Notes: generated by a model from the sequence alone, not told the origin. A DNA stretch of 64,000 bases from Macrosoma leucophasiata (GCA_036365455.1 JAWQUS010000019.1:12004001-12068000); one strand, 5' to 3'. Counted from the stretch's first letter, positions 10,356 to 21,784 are shown. Numbers and translations: made by a program.

Positions 10356-10960
10356 ATTTGTCAAATCTTTCCTTCACATCTATTGCATTGCTTTATGGTA
10401 GCAGTAGCGCCATCTATTACCAACTATGGTGTTTGTTTTTTTACAAATAGACAACAAAAAATAATGCTACTTTGAAAATTAAAAAAAAATATTTTATTTG
10501 CTAAAGCTAGTAAGTTTCCGTTGAAACATTTTATACGGCACAATTATTATACTCAACGTTTTTCAAATAAAAATACGTTAATATTTTACAAAATCACAAA
10601 TAAAATTCATTGCATTTTTCGAGTTATTGTTCAGCTAAAAATAAAAACATTACTGTCATTCCATATTCAAACTGACGGGTGATCTTCGATTGTAACATTT
10701 GAATACAGAAAAATATGTGCCATGCATTTTAATCCATTAAATTCAACCTTTTTTATTCTCGGCTATCGAAAAATTGTTTTGAAATGAAAAAAAGTACAAA
10801 ACCATTTTAATCTATGACTGTGAACTGGAAAATATCAACAATCCGTGTCAAACCTGGATATTGTTTTATATTTTTGTACAGAAATAATTGTATATATTAC
10901 TACTATTGATATTTGTAACTTTAATTAAAGCTGATTAAGATAAACTAAAATAAATTACTG
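10356..10960. other. Unassigned AT-rich stretch
   Basis: No coding frame. 'ggtgtttgtttttttacaa' near 10430 echoes 'ggtgtttgttattg' near 10183, so part may belong to the family N repeat. Confidence 0.35.
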
Positions 10961-11395
10961 GTGGTAGAGCTCCAGCGACGGAGCTCGCGGGCATAGGCAC
11001 CACCACAATTCCTAAAATACTTGCCGCTAAATGGCAGTTTTCAGTACTATCGTGTTCCGGTCAGGTGGTTGTGTACGGCCCTGTAATTTCCAGCACAGAG
11101 CCACAACACCTGGAATTCGTGGGCGCAGGCACCACCGCATTATCTAAGATACTTTCCGCTAAATGGTAGTGTTCAGCACCATCGTGTTCCAGTGAGGTGG
11201 TAATGTACGGCCCTCTTATTCCTCTGTGCAGGAAATTCCTGCACAGAGGAATAACACCTTAGGCCTCAGGATCGGTAACATATCTGCATTTTGACCGTGA
11301 TCTTTGTGTGGCTGTTATGGTGTCTGCAGTCATAATTTAACATCAATGTAAACTGCACGCTTGTTTGCTTGCCACTTTCATTAAATGAAAAAAAA
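10960..11395 (+). mobile_element. Two overlapping family A copies
   Basis: The first copy (10960-11105) runs to 'tttccagcacagagcc' and is cut. A second, starting in the middle of the 5' part ('cgtgggcgcaggcaccaccg'), continues to the A-rich tail at 11395. The second contains a perfect inverted duplication at 11216-11254. Confidence 0.7.
11216..11254. repeat. Perfect hairpin, 19-bp arms, 1-nt loop
   Basis: 11216-11234 is the exact complement of 11236-11254. Other family A copies have a single-direction sequence here ('gtaatttccggcacagagg'), so the second arm is a newly made inverted copy. Confidence 0.9.
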
Positions 11396-11865
11396 CAATA
11401 AACACGGCAAGTTTTTCTCAGATCATATTGGCCTTTGGAACTTTGCCGGTGAATGACAAAGAATGACTCTTTTTCTTTTCTTTTTACTCTTTGTTATAAG
11501 TTTGTAAAGGGGAAAAGAGACATTCTACTGATATACTTTTTACATTAGTTTAAGACATTTAGTTTTATCTTAGTGATATTCTTGACTTTACATATATTTT
11601 TTATCTTGTTTGACATGTATATCAATTGTTATTCGCTTTAATTTATTTTGTTTGTTTTTGACGTGTCATAAGAGGTGCCTGTCACCCTAAATGAATAAAT
11701 GAGTTTCTGATTCTGATTCTGAATGTAATGCTTTTCAACTTTCCTGACACCAAAAAAAAATAACTACCCTCTCTAGTACTGTATTCCTTTTTTTTTCTCT
11801 CTAGTACTGAAAATAATATCCATTACTGACATAAGTGTATAACACCATTCATCCATTAGTGTAGC
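11396..11865 (+). repeat. Probable LINE 3' end with TTCTGA-rich tail
   Basis: 'gaggtgcctgtcaccctaaatg' then 'aataaatgagtttctgattctgattctg' (11690-11725) looks like a non-LTR 3' end with a short hexamer tail. The upstream part is unassigned. Confidence 0.4.
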
Positions 11866-11867
11866 AC

Positions 11868-12035
11868 ACCCTGCCAGTTTAATTTTAAGTATTTTTTTAG
11901 ATTTTTGGGTTGCCTGGAAGAAATCGCTCTTTTAGCGATAAGGCCGCCCTTTGGTACCACATATTTCTTAAGTGTTTTTTTTTTGTATACATGTACTTTT
12001 GGTGTGCTATAAAGAGTATTTATTATTATTATTCC
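11868..12035 (+). mobile_element. Family J LINE 3' end
   Basis: 'gggttgcctggaagaaatcgc', 'agcgataaggccgcccttt', then a 'cttttggtgtgctataaag' segment and (ATT)n tail. The same string is present inverted at 48955-49095, where it is joined to an RT C-terminal remnant; that identifies the family as a non-LTR LINE. Confidence 0.7.
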
Positions 12036-12041
12036 ACTTAT

Positions 12042-12415
12042 TTATTGATACAACTTATTAAATAATTTTTTACATATATATGTATAAAAAAACAACAAAT
12101 ATATATATAAAAAATTAAAAAATAGTGCGCCGCCGGCAGCGAGAGCAGTGTCCAAGCTGCCGGTGGTTAGGAACACAGAGACAGAAACCTCCTCACTATG
12201 CGTGCCGTGCCGAGGAGTACTGCTTTCTGTATCAGACCCTTGATCCATCCACCTAGCGAGAGCCTCTTGAGATGTTGGTCGAGGCTCTTCGCTATCAGCC
12301 CGTTCACCGATACGACTATCGGCACTATGCCGAATCCACATCCCACATGGCGATGATCCTAAGACGATATAACCCAGATCAAGATATTTTATTTTTATAA
12401 GGGGCTCAAACATTG
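12042..12415 (-). other. Unidentified GC-rich block with a 123-residue frame
   Basis: The minus frame encodes a Ser/Glu-rich stretch ('GERADSEEPRPTSQEALARW') flanked by low-complexity AT sequence. The block is much more GC-rich than its flanks and I suspect a fragment of a transposon ORF. I do not recognise the domain and the frame may be fortuitous. Confidence 0.3.
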
Positions 12416-12999
12416 AATATACTCATGTCGTGATAAATCATAATAATTCATCGTACAGTACCCACCTCGGAACGGGCACTTAGCGTAATTTGATAATAGC
12501 TATCGATAACATTAATTAATTATGTGAATTTTTATACCCATTTTTGTTTTTTATACCGCTTAAAACGTGTTTTTTTTTTCTTAATTATGGCATTGCTATT
12601 ACGCATATTGCCAGTGTCAAGTAAAACGATATTTCGTATTTATTTAAGCAGCGTAAAAGTTAGTACAATATAGTCAGTCAATTATTCATAAGGTATGACA
12701 GTCAAGTTATTCGAGTAAAGCGATGGCTACTTTACCAGAACATTTACAATGAAGTTTTGGAGGCAACCTGAAAGGTCGTGTTTTCGCACTGTTATTCTAT
12801 TTCACTATTCACGGGCCAGTGCCCGTGAATAGTGAAATAATAAACCTATATCAAACAAAATGCCACCAACTTTATTCAATATAACTTAAAAATACACCAA
12901 GAAAATGAAATAAAATAAGAGCACCACTCGCCACTTTCAAGGTTCCCGCCAAAAAATTTAATACGTGTTACTACACATAAAATTTCAGTTTTTAGGGTT
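12416..12999. other. Unassigned stretch containing a perfect hairpin
   Basis: No gene seen. The only structure is the inverted duplication at 12798-12839. Confidence 0.4.
12798..12839. repeat. Perfect hairpin, 19-bp arms, 4-nt loop
   Basis: 12798-12816 pairs exactly with 12821-12839 around the loop 'cagt'. Confidence 0.9.
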
Positions 13000-13250
13000 C
13001 CGTAGTAAACAAAGAACCCTTATAGTTTCACCATGTCCGTCTGTCTGTCCGTCCTCGGTTTAGCGCAAAAACTATTGGTACTAGAGACTTGAATTTTGGT
13101 ACAAGTATACACCTTAATCATACCGACAAAGTATTAGAATAAAAATGTGAATGAAAAAAATATTTAGGGTACTTGCGCTACATTTTTATTTTTCGTTTTC
13201 TATATAGTGTGGGATATCGTTGGATAAGTCTTTCAAAAAGGTTAAGGATG
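13000..13250 (+). repeat. 'agggttccgta' repeat copy (family G type)
   Basis: 'agggttccgtagtaaac', 'gaacccttatagtttcacc', 'tccgtctgtctgtccgtcc'. Related starts occur at 52432 and, in complement, near 25870-26260 and 3500. Confidence 0.6.
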
Positions 13251-13660
13251 TACTAACATCATTTTTCGATTGAGTTAACTGTTCGTGACTTACTAAGCTT
13301 TAAAGTGCAAATTTTCGTTAGACTCAAGTGTCCCCCCCCCCCCTCCAACAGACTAAACGGTTGTTGTTAGAAATTCAAACGTTACGGCAGTAGTAGCTAC
13401 ATATAATGAAACTAAAAGGAAAACTATCACACTTAAGTTGGCTTTACTAGTTTGCGAGTAATAGTCGATCAAATGTATTTTACTGGAAATTTTTTATGAG
13501 TAGAAAAATATTTATAAAATCATTATTTTCATAACACAGACCTATAAACTACGAAACTCAACACTGCGCGTGGCCCGACATGTACTTGACCGGTTTTTTA
13601 TGTAATGAGGGCGCTAAACAAACATGCATTACAGGGATGGTAAGTGAATGCCGCCTAATG
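13251..13660. other. Unassigned stretch
   Basis: It contains a 12-base C run near 13331. No gene seen. Confidence 0.35.
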
Positions 13661-13882
13661 ATATCTACACTGCCGCCATATGGTAGTCTTCAGCACTATA
13701 GTAGACAGTAATGTTACTGGTGGTAAAGCTCCAGGCCTTAACACCTTAAGCCTCAAGAGTGGCAAACGCATCTGCATTTTGACCTCTGCTCATTGTGTGG
13801 GTGTCTATAGGCTGCAGTCATCACTTAACTTCAATGTGAACTGCATGCTTGTTTGCTACTTTTATAACATTATAAAAAATGT
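13661..13882 (+). mobile_element. Family A copy, internally deleted
   Basis: Retains 'atggtagtcttcagcactat' and the 3' half from 'gccttaacaccttaagcctc' to the tail. The segment between is replaced by 'gtaatgttactggtggtaaag', which is a piece of the element's own 5' end. Confidence 0.65.
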
Positions 13883-14061
13883 ATGGCCCCTTAATTACTA
13901 TCACGCTCATCCTGGGTAATTGTATTTTATTACCGCCCTGTTGTAGTTTGACCATATTGTACCTATAGACTGACGTACACACTAGTGAAAAAAAATATCT
14001 CCACTGGTGGACGGTCACATCCCGACGTTAATTCTATTCTATAATATTGATAACAGAAAAA
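13883..14061. other. Unassigned
   Basis: Nothing recognised. Confidence 0.3.
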
Positions 14062-14345
14062 TACATAAAGAACTCTGTGGAACAAAATTATGTAAATACT
14101 GAATGCACCCAATAAATGTCAAAATTCCGGACGAAATTTAACAAATTTCAACCGAGTCCAAACTAGTGAACAAATGAATGAACGGGTGAATGAATGGCGC
14201 TCTGTTTTTAATTCAGATGTAAATTACTCGCATTTGAATTTAAACGAAGGCAAACTACGCGGTGAATTGTTATTGTCTTTGAGGTATTTTTTAATTAGTG
14301 TTATCAGAATTTTGGGGCGCTCTGGGAAATTAACGGACGATTTTT
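14062..14345 (+). repeat. Direct duplication, copy 1
   Basis: Matches 14770-15055 over about 280 bp. A core of about 65 bp ('tgaatgaacgggtgaatg' through 'tactcgcatttgaatt') is identical, while the flanks diverge. No intact reading frame is shared. Confidence 0.8.
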
Positions 14346-14474
14346 TAAAATAATATTTAATTATTCATAGTCTCAAAATTAAATATTTTATCACTTACAC
14401 ACGCATCACGCTCAACAGTGATCATCATCAACAATCGCAACAGTAAAAAAAGGTTAGAAATATCAACACTCATG

Positions 14475-14655
14475 ATAACCCAGTTAGTTCAGCTGTGTGT
14501 GCGATTCCTTGATTCGAGAGTCACGTATTTGACCCACTCACCGTGAGAAATATTTGTACGACTTACAGATTTTAATTCGGGTCTGAGTTGTGTGTGTGTC
14601 ATGGGTAATACACCCAGGACACAATCTTGTACCTATTGTGGAGCTGTGAGCGTAA
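14475..14655 (+). mobile_element. Family C tRNA-derived SINE, diverged
   Basis: A-box-like 'cagttagttcagctgtg', degenerate B box near 14510-14530 ('gagagtcacgtatttgacc'), body 'aaatatttgtacgacttacag', and end 'cctattgtggagctgtgagcg'. It lies between the two direct duplicates. Confidence 0.55.
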
Positions 14656-14769
14656 GCCAATATTAGTATTATTATTCGACATAGTCATATCACAAATCAT
14701 TCTACTCCGTCCGTATTCATTCTAATCGAATGGGCGTGAACCATAAAATGTAATAATAATATCAATAAA

Positions 14770-15055
14770 GTGCATAAGGAACTCTCTTGTGCAAAATTAT
14801 GCAAAATCCGAACGCACCCAATGAATGTCAAAACTTCGAATGTGATTTAACAAATTCCAACCGAGTCCGAACGAGCGAACAAGTGAATGAACGGGTGAAT
14901 GAATGGCGCTCTGTTTTTAATTCAGATGTAAATTACTCGCATTTGAATTCAAATGAAGGCAAACTGCGAGGCGAATTGTTATTGTCATTTAGGTTTTTTT
15001 TTTCATGAATGTTTTCAGAATTTTGAGGCGCTTTGGGAAATTAATGGACGAATTA
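14770..15055 (+). repeat. Direct duplication, copy 2
   Basis: Partner of 14062-14345, about 708 bp downstream in the same orientation. The frame is open for 73 residues here but is broken in copy 1. Confidence 0.8.
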
Positions 15056-15484
15056 TTTTGATGACTTTTATAGTTCTTTACTAACAATCATATTTACCTA
15101 TGTACCAGAAATAGAAATGCCATTATGTTCTTTTTCCAGGAAATGAAGATACAAAATTAGTTTTTTTTAAACATAAGTGTAATATCGCCATTTTAAATAC
15201 CGCTTTGTTGGACAGTTAAAAAATAACTGACATAAAAAGTTACAGCGAAATTGTATCACTTGACATACTAGTGTACTTTTATACTATTACATGACAAGTA
15301 TGCTTCAACTGTACATTGTACTTTATCATTTGAAGCGTATTAATACGCAGTATAAGAACGTTTGTACTAGGCGGGTGCAATGTATAAATTTGCGTACACA
15401 TTTAACAGAGTCTAGTGATGCAGTTTCGATGGCTATGTTATATTATACGAAAATAGGTTAAGTTTTATTGGTAGTAACTTTCAC
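15056..15484. other. Unassigned AT-rich stretch
   Basis: No gene or repeat recognised. Confidence 0.35.
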
Positions 15485-15752
15485 TTGGTAGTACAGCTCC
15501 AGTGACGGAGCTCGCGGACGTAGGCACCACCGCATTACCTAATATACTAAATGGTAGTGTTCAGCACTATCGTGTTCCAGTCAGGTGGTAATGTACGGCT
15601 CAGTAATTTCTGGCACAGAAGTACAACACCTTAGGCCTCAGGAGTGGTAACGCATCTGAATTTTGACATTGATCCTTGTGTGAGTGTCTACAGGCTGCAG
15701 TCATCACTTAACATCAATGTGAACTGCATGCTTTTTTGCCACTTCAAAAAAA
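15485..15752 (+). mobile_element. Family A, near full length
   Basis: 'actttcacttggtagtac' then 'agctccagtgacggagctcg' through 'gaactgcatgcttttttgcc'. A small deletion removes the 'cttgccg' part before 'ctaaatggtagtg'. Confidence 0.75.
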
Positions 15753-16680
15753 CTGATCATATTTGATGATTGTTTCTTTGTGGAAAACATTCAGCGTAAC
15801 ACTAAGTTTAACAGTATTAGAGTTTCAGGGCGGGAGCTTTAGGTCATAGACACAGACGCATTAACTAATATGTCTGCCACCTATAGTTCAGCACTCGTAC
15901 GGGTAAGACTTAAATGTATAGCATCATTAATACTATTAAAAGGAAAAACAACTTGGGCTCAGAGATGATGGTGATAACATAAAAACAATAAATGAATTTG
16001 CAGTTCATGAAAATATTAGATATTTATGAATCTCTCTACTCTGTCATAATTTCACTTCATTATAAATATCGTCATGATAAAACATCTATAGCCCAAAAAG
16101 AAATAGAAAACGTATGCATTTAAACATACCTATGTGGAAATATGAACATTTAGGGGACATTACCTGTGATAAAGGCACAACGAAACTTTCTAAAATTGAA
16201 AATATCTCACTCTACATCTCTATTGACCTTGTTATTAAAATATTGTCAAAGATTTCTATTTTACACAAAACACATTTCTCTTAAAGTTCATTAAAGTCAA
16301 GGAATTTAATAAATCAATGACAAACAAATTACATTCACAAGAGCCTAGTCTATAAGCCTAAAGAATTTAAAAATAAAATCTTATAATATTTTAATGTTTC
16401 TTTACTTCTGCGTGCTCTCAGACAGAATCCGCTGATGTTTGGTTTTTTAAGTGTACTCATAATTTCATATTCCGTTTTACCCTCGCTTTGGTCTGTAAGG
16501 TTTTATTTCCGAGATTTAAAAGTGCATATCAAATTAAATTATGAATTTAAAAAATCAAGAATTATGCTCTTGAGATGTTTCGAAAATGTTACAATTTTCA
16601 ATAATACCTATGAGGTTTGTTTTTTTTTTAATGAGCAACTTTGAATTTTAAACTTTTTACTTAAGCTAAGGTATTCGTCA
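15753..16680. other. Unassigned, possibly unique sequence
   Basis: About 930 bp with no recognised repeat landmarks. The frame 16435-16644 is short and without a domain. Candidate single-copy DNA. Confidence 0.35.
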
Positions 16681-16770
16681 TTCGTTGAAATAAAACTGTT
16701 CTCATGGGTTTGTCTCAAGTATATTAAACTGATTTACTTTTCGAAATCAACTTTAGCTTTACACTTTTAC
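16681..16770 (-). repeat. Relic of a Penelope-like terminal segment
   Basis: 'cgttgaaataaaactgttct', 'tttgtctcaagtatattaaac' and 'aaatcaac...' line up with 5779-5850, the outer end of the Penelope-like element. It is heavily diverged. Confidence 0.5.
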
Positions 16771-16778
16771 AAGCTGAA

Positions 16779-16905
16779 ATGCTGGGTGCGCATCTGCATT
16801 TTGACCTTGGTCTTTGTGTGGGTGTCTATAGGCTGCAGTCATCACTTAACATCAATGTGAAGTGCATGCTTGTTTACCACTTCCATAACATAAAAAAAAA
16901 CAAAT
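16779..16905 (+). mobile_element. Family A 3' half
   Basis: Begins at 'ggtgcgcatctgcattttg' and ends in an A-run. Confidence 0.7.
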
Positions 16906-17189
16906 TTAAACAAAATTTGAATGCACCTTCAAAACAAAACAACACGTATAATCAATCTGAGTAAACAAACAATGTGAATAGAACTCCCCAGGGCTGAGTT
17001 AACATGACGCCAGGTCAACCCTCGTCCACGGACGCGCGTGTCGCACATAGACACGGTCGAATTGACCGATTGTTGTTTACTGAGTTTGACCAAATTCGAA
17101 AAATCCATTGGTGACAAGAACTACTGGAATTTAAATAATTATTGAAGTCCTTTATCTTTGGTTCTATTGAGATTTGTCCATTATCAGGA
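16906..17189. other. Unassigned
   Basis: 'gacgccaggtcaaccctcg' and 'gacgcgcgtgtcgcac' are locally GC-rich. Nothing recognised. Confidence 0.3.
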
Positions 17190-17368
17190 AATTTCCCAGT
17201 ACCTCGAAGTTTGGTAATATGCCCGGAGATGTCAACAAGCTCGCCACCTGTTACATGGGCCAAAACGTAACCAGCGAATCGTGGGTGTTTTCATGTATGC
17301 TTGAACGCATGCATTTACCTCTACCTACCCTTTCGAGGATTACAAGCGTGAAGTTACATTCATAAGTA
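17190..17368 (+). mobile_element. Family B SINE body, head missing
   Basis: 'acctcgaagtttggtaatatg', 'gagatgtcaacaagctcgcc', 'gaatcgtgggtgtttt' and the 3' end 'ttacaagcgtgaagttac'. Confidence 0.7.
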
Positions 17369-17522
17369 CGTTCTTCGATCATTTAACTCACGACTGTTTA
17401 TTATCTTTTATAATAGGTTTAAATAGTTTTCTATATTTGTAGCTACATATTTTTGATACAGAGATGTTTTAAGTGCCGTGTATTTAAAAAAAATAATTGC
17501 CAGTGTTATGCTGACGTGTCAT

Positions 17523-17893
17523 ATAATAATAATAATAATGGCAACCCATTATACGTCCCACTGCTGGGCACGAGTCTCTCCCCTTTTTTGGGGGGAGGCC
17601 TGGAGCTTACTCCACCACGCTGCTCCAATGCGGATTGGTGGAGGTGGGTGGGTTAGTGGCCAACCCGCTGTCGGACGTTTTCAAACCGCCCATAAGGCCT
17701 CCGACAAGGTTTAACGACTGCTATCTATCGATAGCAACCGGGACCGACGGCTTAACGTGCCCTCCGAAGCACGGAAACGCGCATTTAATTTGCCACTAGC
17801 GGTCACCCATCACACTACCCGACCGCGCCCGTAGTGCTTAACCGAGCAGATCGCTTACGATCTACACCAGCCGCTGGGCCATGCGCGCTTCGT
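17523..17893 (-). mobile_element. Family D SINE with 5S-rRNA-like head
   Basis: On the minus strand the first 100 bases (17893 to about 17793) resemble 5S rRNA. The 13 bases GATGGGTGACCGC (complement of 17799-17811) match the conserved 3' promoter region of animal 5S genes, preceded at 5S-like spacing by 'ggttaagcactacgggcgcgg'. The body follows ('gctatcgatagatagcag', 'gcggttt'), then 'ccagcagtgggacgtataatg' and an (ATT)n tail shared with lepidopteran LINE 3' ends. Copies: 42020-42415, 50905-51040, 55185-55525. The 5S comparison is from memory. Confidence 0.7.
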
Positions 17894-18720
17894 GACGTGT
17901 CATATAAGAGGAGTCAAATATTATGGATTATTGTAATAAGGTAGGTGCATATAAACAGTTTATATGTTAGTTTGTTAGGTAAGTAAATAATGGAAACAAG
18001 TTATTTCTTTGAATGAGTTTATTTAAAGGGAGAAAGCAGGATACCAAGGTATCAAGGAAAATTTTGTTTAAAAGCTTAAATAAAATATTGTAAACTTTTT
18101 CTGTACAATTTTTTTCAAGTTTAATTCAACTGCTTCTCAGTTTTGTGCTAACCAACGCATCAAGCGATTTGTAAGATATTCTCTACCTATTACTTCCATC
18201 TCTATTATTTCCTCCAACAAATTATCCAACAATATTAAATGGAATAGGAATATCAGTTCTCCATCTAACTATTAATATATTCAATTCACATTTAAATAAA
18301 CAGACTAGACAGAATCACGAACGATAAAATAATATTTCTAACTATAAGTCAGGCAGCTCGACACTGAATAGCAAGTTATTAACACTGTACAGCGCACTAC
18401 ACAAATAATCACATCTCATCTTACAATAGGTCTGAAATGCCCCCGTATTATTCGTGGGCTAAAGTGGCTTTCAAATACCTGAATGGCTAAGCTTCAGACC
18501 ATTCATGGCTTTTTGCGAGAGAAAAGCGAGCTGAATTCACTCTTGAAGTGGAAAACGGTTGTTAACGTTACGTATTAATTACAAACATCTAGGTTTTATT
18601 TCATTTTGTGGATATTTTGTCGGCGAAGTTTTGAGTTCGGTTGTAATGTACAATAATAATAATATTATGTTAGTTTATTTTGTGAATAAAACGAATTTGA
18701 AAATGGTCTATTTTATGTCA
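17894..18720. other. Unassigned, possibly unique sequence
   Basis: About 830 bp with no recognised repeat landmarks, frames or terminal repeats. Confidence 0.35.
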
Positions 18721-18721
18721 T

Positions 18722-19037
18722 AAACGTAACTTTACGTCTATAATCCTCGAAGGGGTAGTCAGAGGTAAATGCATGCATTCAAGCATACATGCAAACACCC
18801 ACGATTTGCCGGTTACGTTTTTGGCCCGTGTAACAGATGGCGAGCCTGTTGACATCTCCGGGCACATTACCAAACTTCGAGGTACTGGGAAATTTCCATA
18901 AAATCGAAAAAACCCAATATAACCAGAGATAAAGGACTGTACACCATTTTCTCTGATAACCCCCTACCCGGGAATCGAACCCAGGACCTCAGCGTAGTAG
19001 TAGTCGCCGGCTACCACTGGGATACCGAGGCAGTTTT
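18722..19037 (-). mobile_element. Family B tRNA-derived SINE, full length
   Basis: The tail 'aacgtaactttacgtctataatcc' is at left. The head at right reads on the minus strand as tRNA-like, with A box 'atcccagtggtagccggcg' and B box 'gggttcgattcccg'. Confidence 0.8.
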
Positions 19038-19179
19038 TATGTCATGCTGTGGCAAACAAGCTTAAAGTATTGGTAATTGATGGTAAGTAATACTGACCCC
19101 TAACGTGTTGAACTGAGACCTAAAGTGTTATGCTAAAAGTCTATTTGAACTCTCATGTTTTAGACACTACCATATATGT

Positions 19180-19500
19180 ATCTTCACCCTAATGCACGTC
19201 CCTCACTGGGTAGGCAGATAATGTGGAGCGATAGATGACTCAATCCTGATACAATGTCACGGCTCCGCCCGCGTGTGGCTCTTCGCGTAACCTGTGGAAA
19301 CTCATCAAATCATACCATGGCTGCCCACAGGAACATTTCTCGAGATAAAGTATATGTTAATCCAAGTTACACTCTTCGTGTATGCCAAATTTTATGAAAA
19401 TCGGTTTAGTAGTTATTGCGTGAAAAAGTGAGAAACAAAAAAACAAACATACAAACTTTCGCATTTGATATTAATACGATGCAATACAGATGCATATATT
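19180..19500 (+). repeat. Lepidopteran non-LTR-tail-like repeat
   Basis: Ends with the common sequence type 'tgaaaatcggtttagtagtt', 'aacatacaaactttcgcattt' and 'gatattaatacg', a frequent 3' end of lepidopteran non-autonomous retroelements. Confidence 0.5.
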
Positions 19501-19725
19501 TCATTATTTAGAAATAACTCTCTAGGCTGTGGCTCTCATTTTCAAATCTCCAGGCTGTTTCAAAAAGCATTTATAACGTGTCGTTTGAGAATCTTACGAG
19601 CGTTGGAAAGAATCCAAATTAGTTAGTTCTTTTAATTGTAACATAACGCCTCATTTCTCGAACGAAAGCCTTTATTCGCAAACTTTATTTTGGGGCAAAG
19701 ACTAACGACTGTTATGCAAAATATT

Positions 19726-19790
19726 TTTTATGTCATTAAGTAGCAAGGAAGTGTACAGTTTACATTGATGTTAAGTAATACTGTAGGCCA
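19726..19790 (-). mobile_element. Family A 3' fragment, inverted
   Basis: 'atgtcattaagtagcaag' then 'gtacagtttacattgatgttaag'. Confidence 0.5.
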
Positions 19791-19829
19791 TCATCAACAA
19801 TTAACTACACGAAATGAAACGAAGCGGCA

Positions 19830-19955
19830 TTTAGAAAAAAAAAAATTAAAGAAAATAAATGGAAAGTTATCTTTTACTTCGGGCTGGACTTGAATCCGCG
19901 ACCACTGAGATCACTAGTCCAATCACTCTCCCAACTGAGCTATCGAAGTTCAAAC
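19830..19955 (-). mobile_element. tRNA-like SINE head (family N), second copy
   Basis: Minus strand: A box 'tagctcagttgggagagt', B box 'ggattcaagtcc', and acceptor-like 'acttcga' pairing with a 'cgaagt' end. It then continues into 'aactttccatttattttc', similar to the body at 10240-10270. It is too irregular to be a functional tRNA. Confidence 0.6.
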
Positions 19956-20044
19956 ACTTGCACGTGTTATTGTGAAAAATCCCATGAAAATCAAAAACAA
20001 GTAGTCGTATTTTATCATCTTGTGTGTGAGTGTAAGCGTATTTT

Positions 20045-20117
20045 TTATGTAATGGAAGTGGCAAACAAACATGCAGTTCACATTGATGTTAAGTGATAAG
20101 GTGACCTAAGGTGTTAT
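20045..20117 (-). mobile_element. Family A 3' fragment, inverted
   Basis: 'atgtaatggaagtggcaaac', 'gttcacattgatgttaagtg', then abruptly 'cctaaggtgttat': an internal deletion joins the tail to the middle. Confidence 0.6.
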
Positions 20118-21157
20118 ACCTGTGTCTCTGGGCAGGCCCAGTACAGGATTCGACTTATTCGTTCTCTTTCACTCTCTCGACAGTGACACGTGCCACGGGA
20201 CGCGCGCGTCTGCTGTGTATACGTACATTGTTTTGTCGTGTTCGTGTGTATGTAGTTTTATATAATTTAGTATTTAAAAAAAAGGGGGAAAGTGATTTGA
20301 AATTGAAGAGGAACTTCGTTCGAATCGGGTGACTCACATGTGACACCTCAGACAGTTTTTTATTTTATAGTATTATTATCATGTCACGCTTGGCATTTAG
20401 TTTAATCGCAGGAGGCCTCAACCCAGTCCTCATTATTGTATTTACTTACAGTTAATTATCCAATATAATTTATCATTTTGTTCTATAGGCTTGATAAGAT
20501 TATTTTGAACTGCCCAAATATTTATTCGCAAACAGTTTTCACCAAGACGTAAACTAATGCCATTGTAAGAAACACGCATGAAAAGAAACTCATTAACACT
20601 AATGCCGTGCCCAAGGAAGCAACTTTAAAAAATGTTATAATTAACGGCCATACACCGCTTGGGGAACCTAAAAAAATGGAGGCTCTAGCAATTTTTCTTA
20701 TTTTTCTTAGGTCTTGAAAATGTAAAAGGTACTCCTAAAATAATAGACTGAGGGTTGTGAGAGGCACTCGTCTCGTGAGGGCCGGTTGAATACCAAGGGT
20801 ACTTTAAGCCCGCGCAGATATTTACGGGTTGAGTCCGAAGGAATTTTTTTATACATGAATTTCAAATCTTAATTAGCATTGAATGATGCTTCATATTAAA
20901 TTGCTTAATACACGATAATTAAGTGTCGTCTGATACGGTGAAATTGTATGTTTTAATTTATGAGAGGGTGTAGGTATAATTATACAACATTGCAAGAGTG
21001 TAATAAAATTAGGATTAAGTTAAATATTGTTAAGATTATACCTTGCCGGCTTGTGGAATTTTGCCTTCATTAAGTATTATTTTAATTAAAAGCCATAATT
21101 ATATCTCGCTCAAATAAATCAAGTACTATTATCTCGTATACGTGTTTATGTTGAATT
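20118..21157. other. Unassigned, possibly unique sequence
   Basis: About 1 kb. 20150-20250 is GC-rich with 'ccacgggacgcgcgcgtctgc'-type sequence, unlike the surrounding AT-rich DNA. I see no splice-consistent coding frame. Confidence 0.35.
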
Positions 21158-21668
21158 TTATCATGTGAAATACTGCTCCAATTTGTGGGCGAGAGCCCCC
21201 AAATACCAGCTTGGTCCACTTGACTCCCTACTAAAACACGCCGTTCGTACTGTTAACGGTCCAGGAGTTACTGACAGGCTTGAACATCTGAGTCTGAGCA
21301 GAGACATTGAGATTCTGTGCGTGTTGTACCGTCTCTACAATGGTGAGTGCTCTGCTGAACTGTTTGACATGGTGCCACCGTCTCTTTTCCTACATCGTAC
21401 TACCCGCCGAAGAGAGAAGTTTCACCCTCACCGACTGGACACCTGGCAGTGCTCAACGGTGCGGTTTTCTCGTTCGTTTCTGCCAGTACGTGTAAATTGT
21501 GGAACGAACTCCCTCTGAGCTGTTCTTCCCTCGGTGCTACAATATGGAGTTCTTCAAAATCAGGTCAAGAGTCCTTCAGGGTTGGCAACTCCCCAGGTGT
21601 TGCAAATGTTCATAGGCGACGGTCACCACTTACCGGTGCCCCGTCTGCTTGTCTGTCCACTTATTAAA
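21158..21668 (+). pseudogene. CR1-like LINE, 3' fragment of RT open frame
   Basis: Encodes the same C-terminal region as 44592-45070 (minus): 'YCSNLWARAPKYQLGPLDSL', 'LYRLYNGECSAELFDMVP', 'RREKFHPHRLDTWQCSTV', then after a frameshift near 21490 'CKLWNELP' and 'GNSPGVANVHRRR'. This is thumb-side sequence beyond the catalytic motifs. It ends in 'ttattaaaataaaaaag'. Confidence 0.8.
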
Positions 21669-21784
21669 ATAAAAAAGTTAAGTCAAAACTAATATTATAA
21701 GACCGAAGATGATTTTGTTTCTGTTTTAGGGCTTCGGATCTCTAAAGACAAATAGAACCTCTTACTGCATGACTCTTGGCGTCT

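Noticed and set aside
12042..12413. Host coding exon (123-residue minus frame)
   Set aside because: Half of the frame is low-complexity AT sequence, there are no splice sites of note, and it lies beside a LINE tail.
16435..16644. 69-residue membrane-like protein
   Set aside because: AT-rich chance frame with hydrophobic bias; no supporting context.
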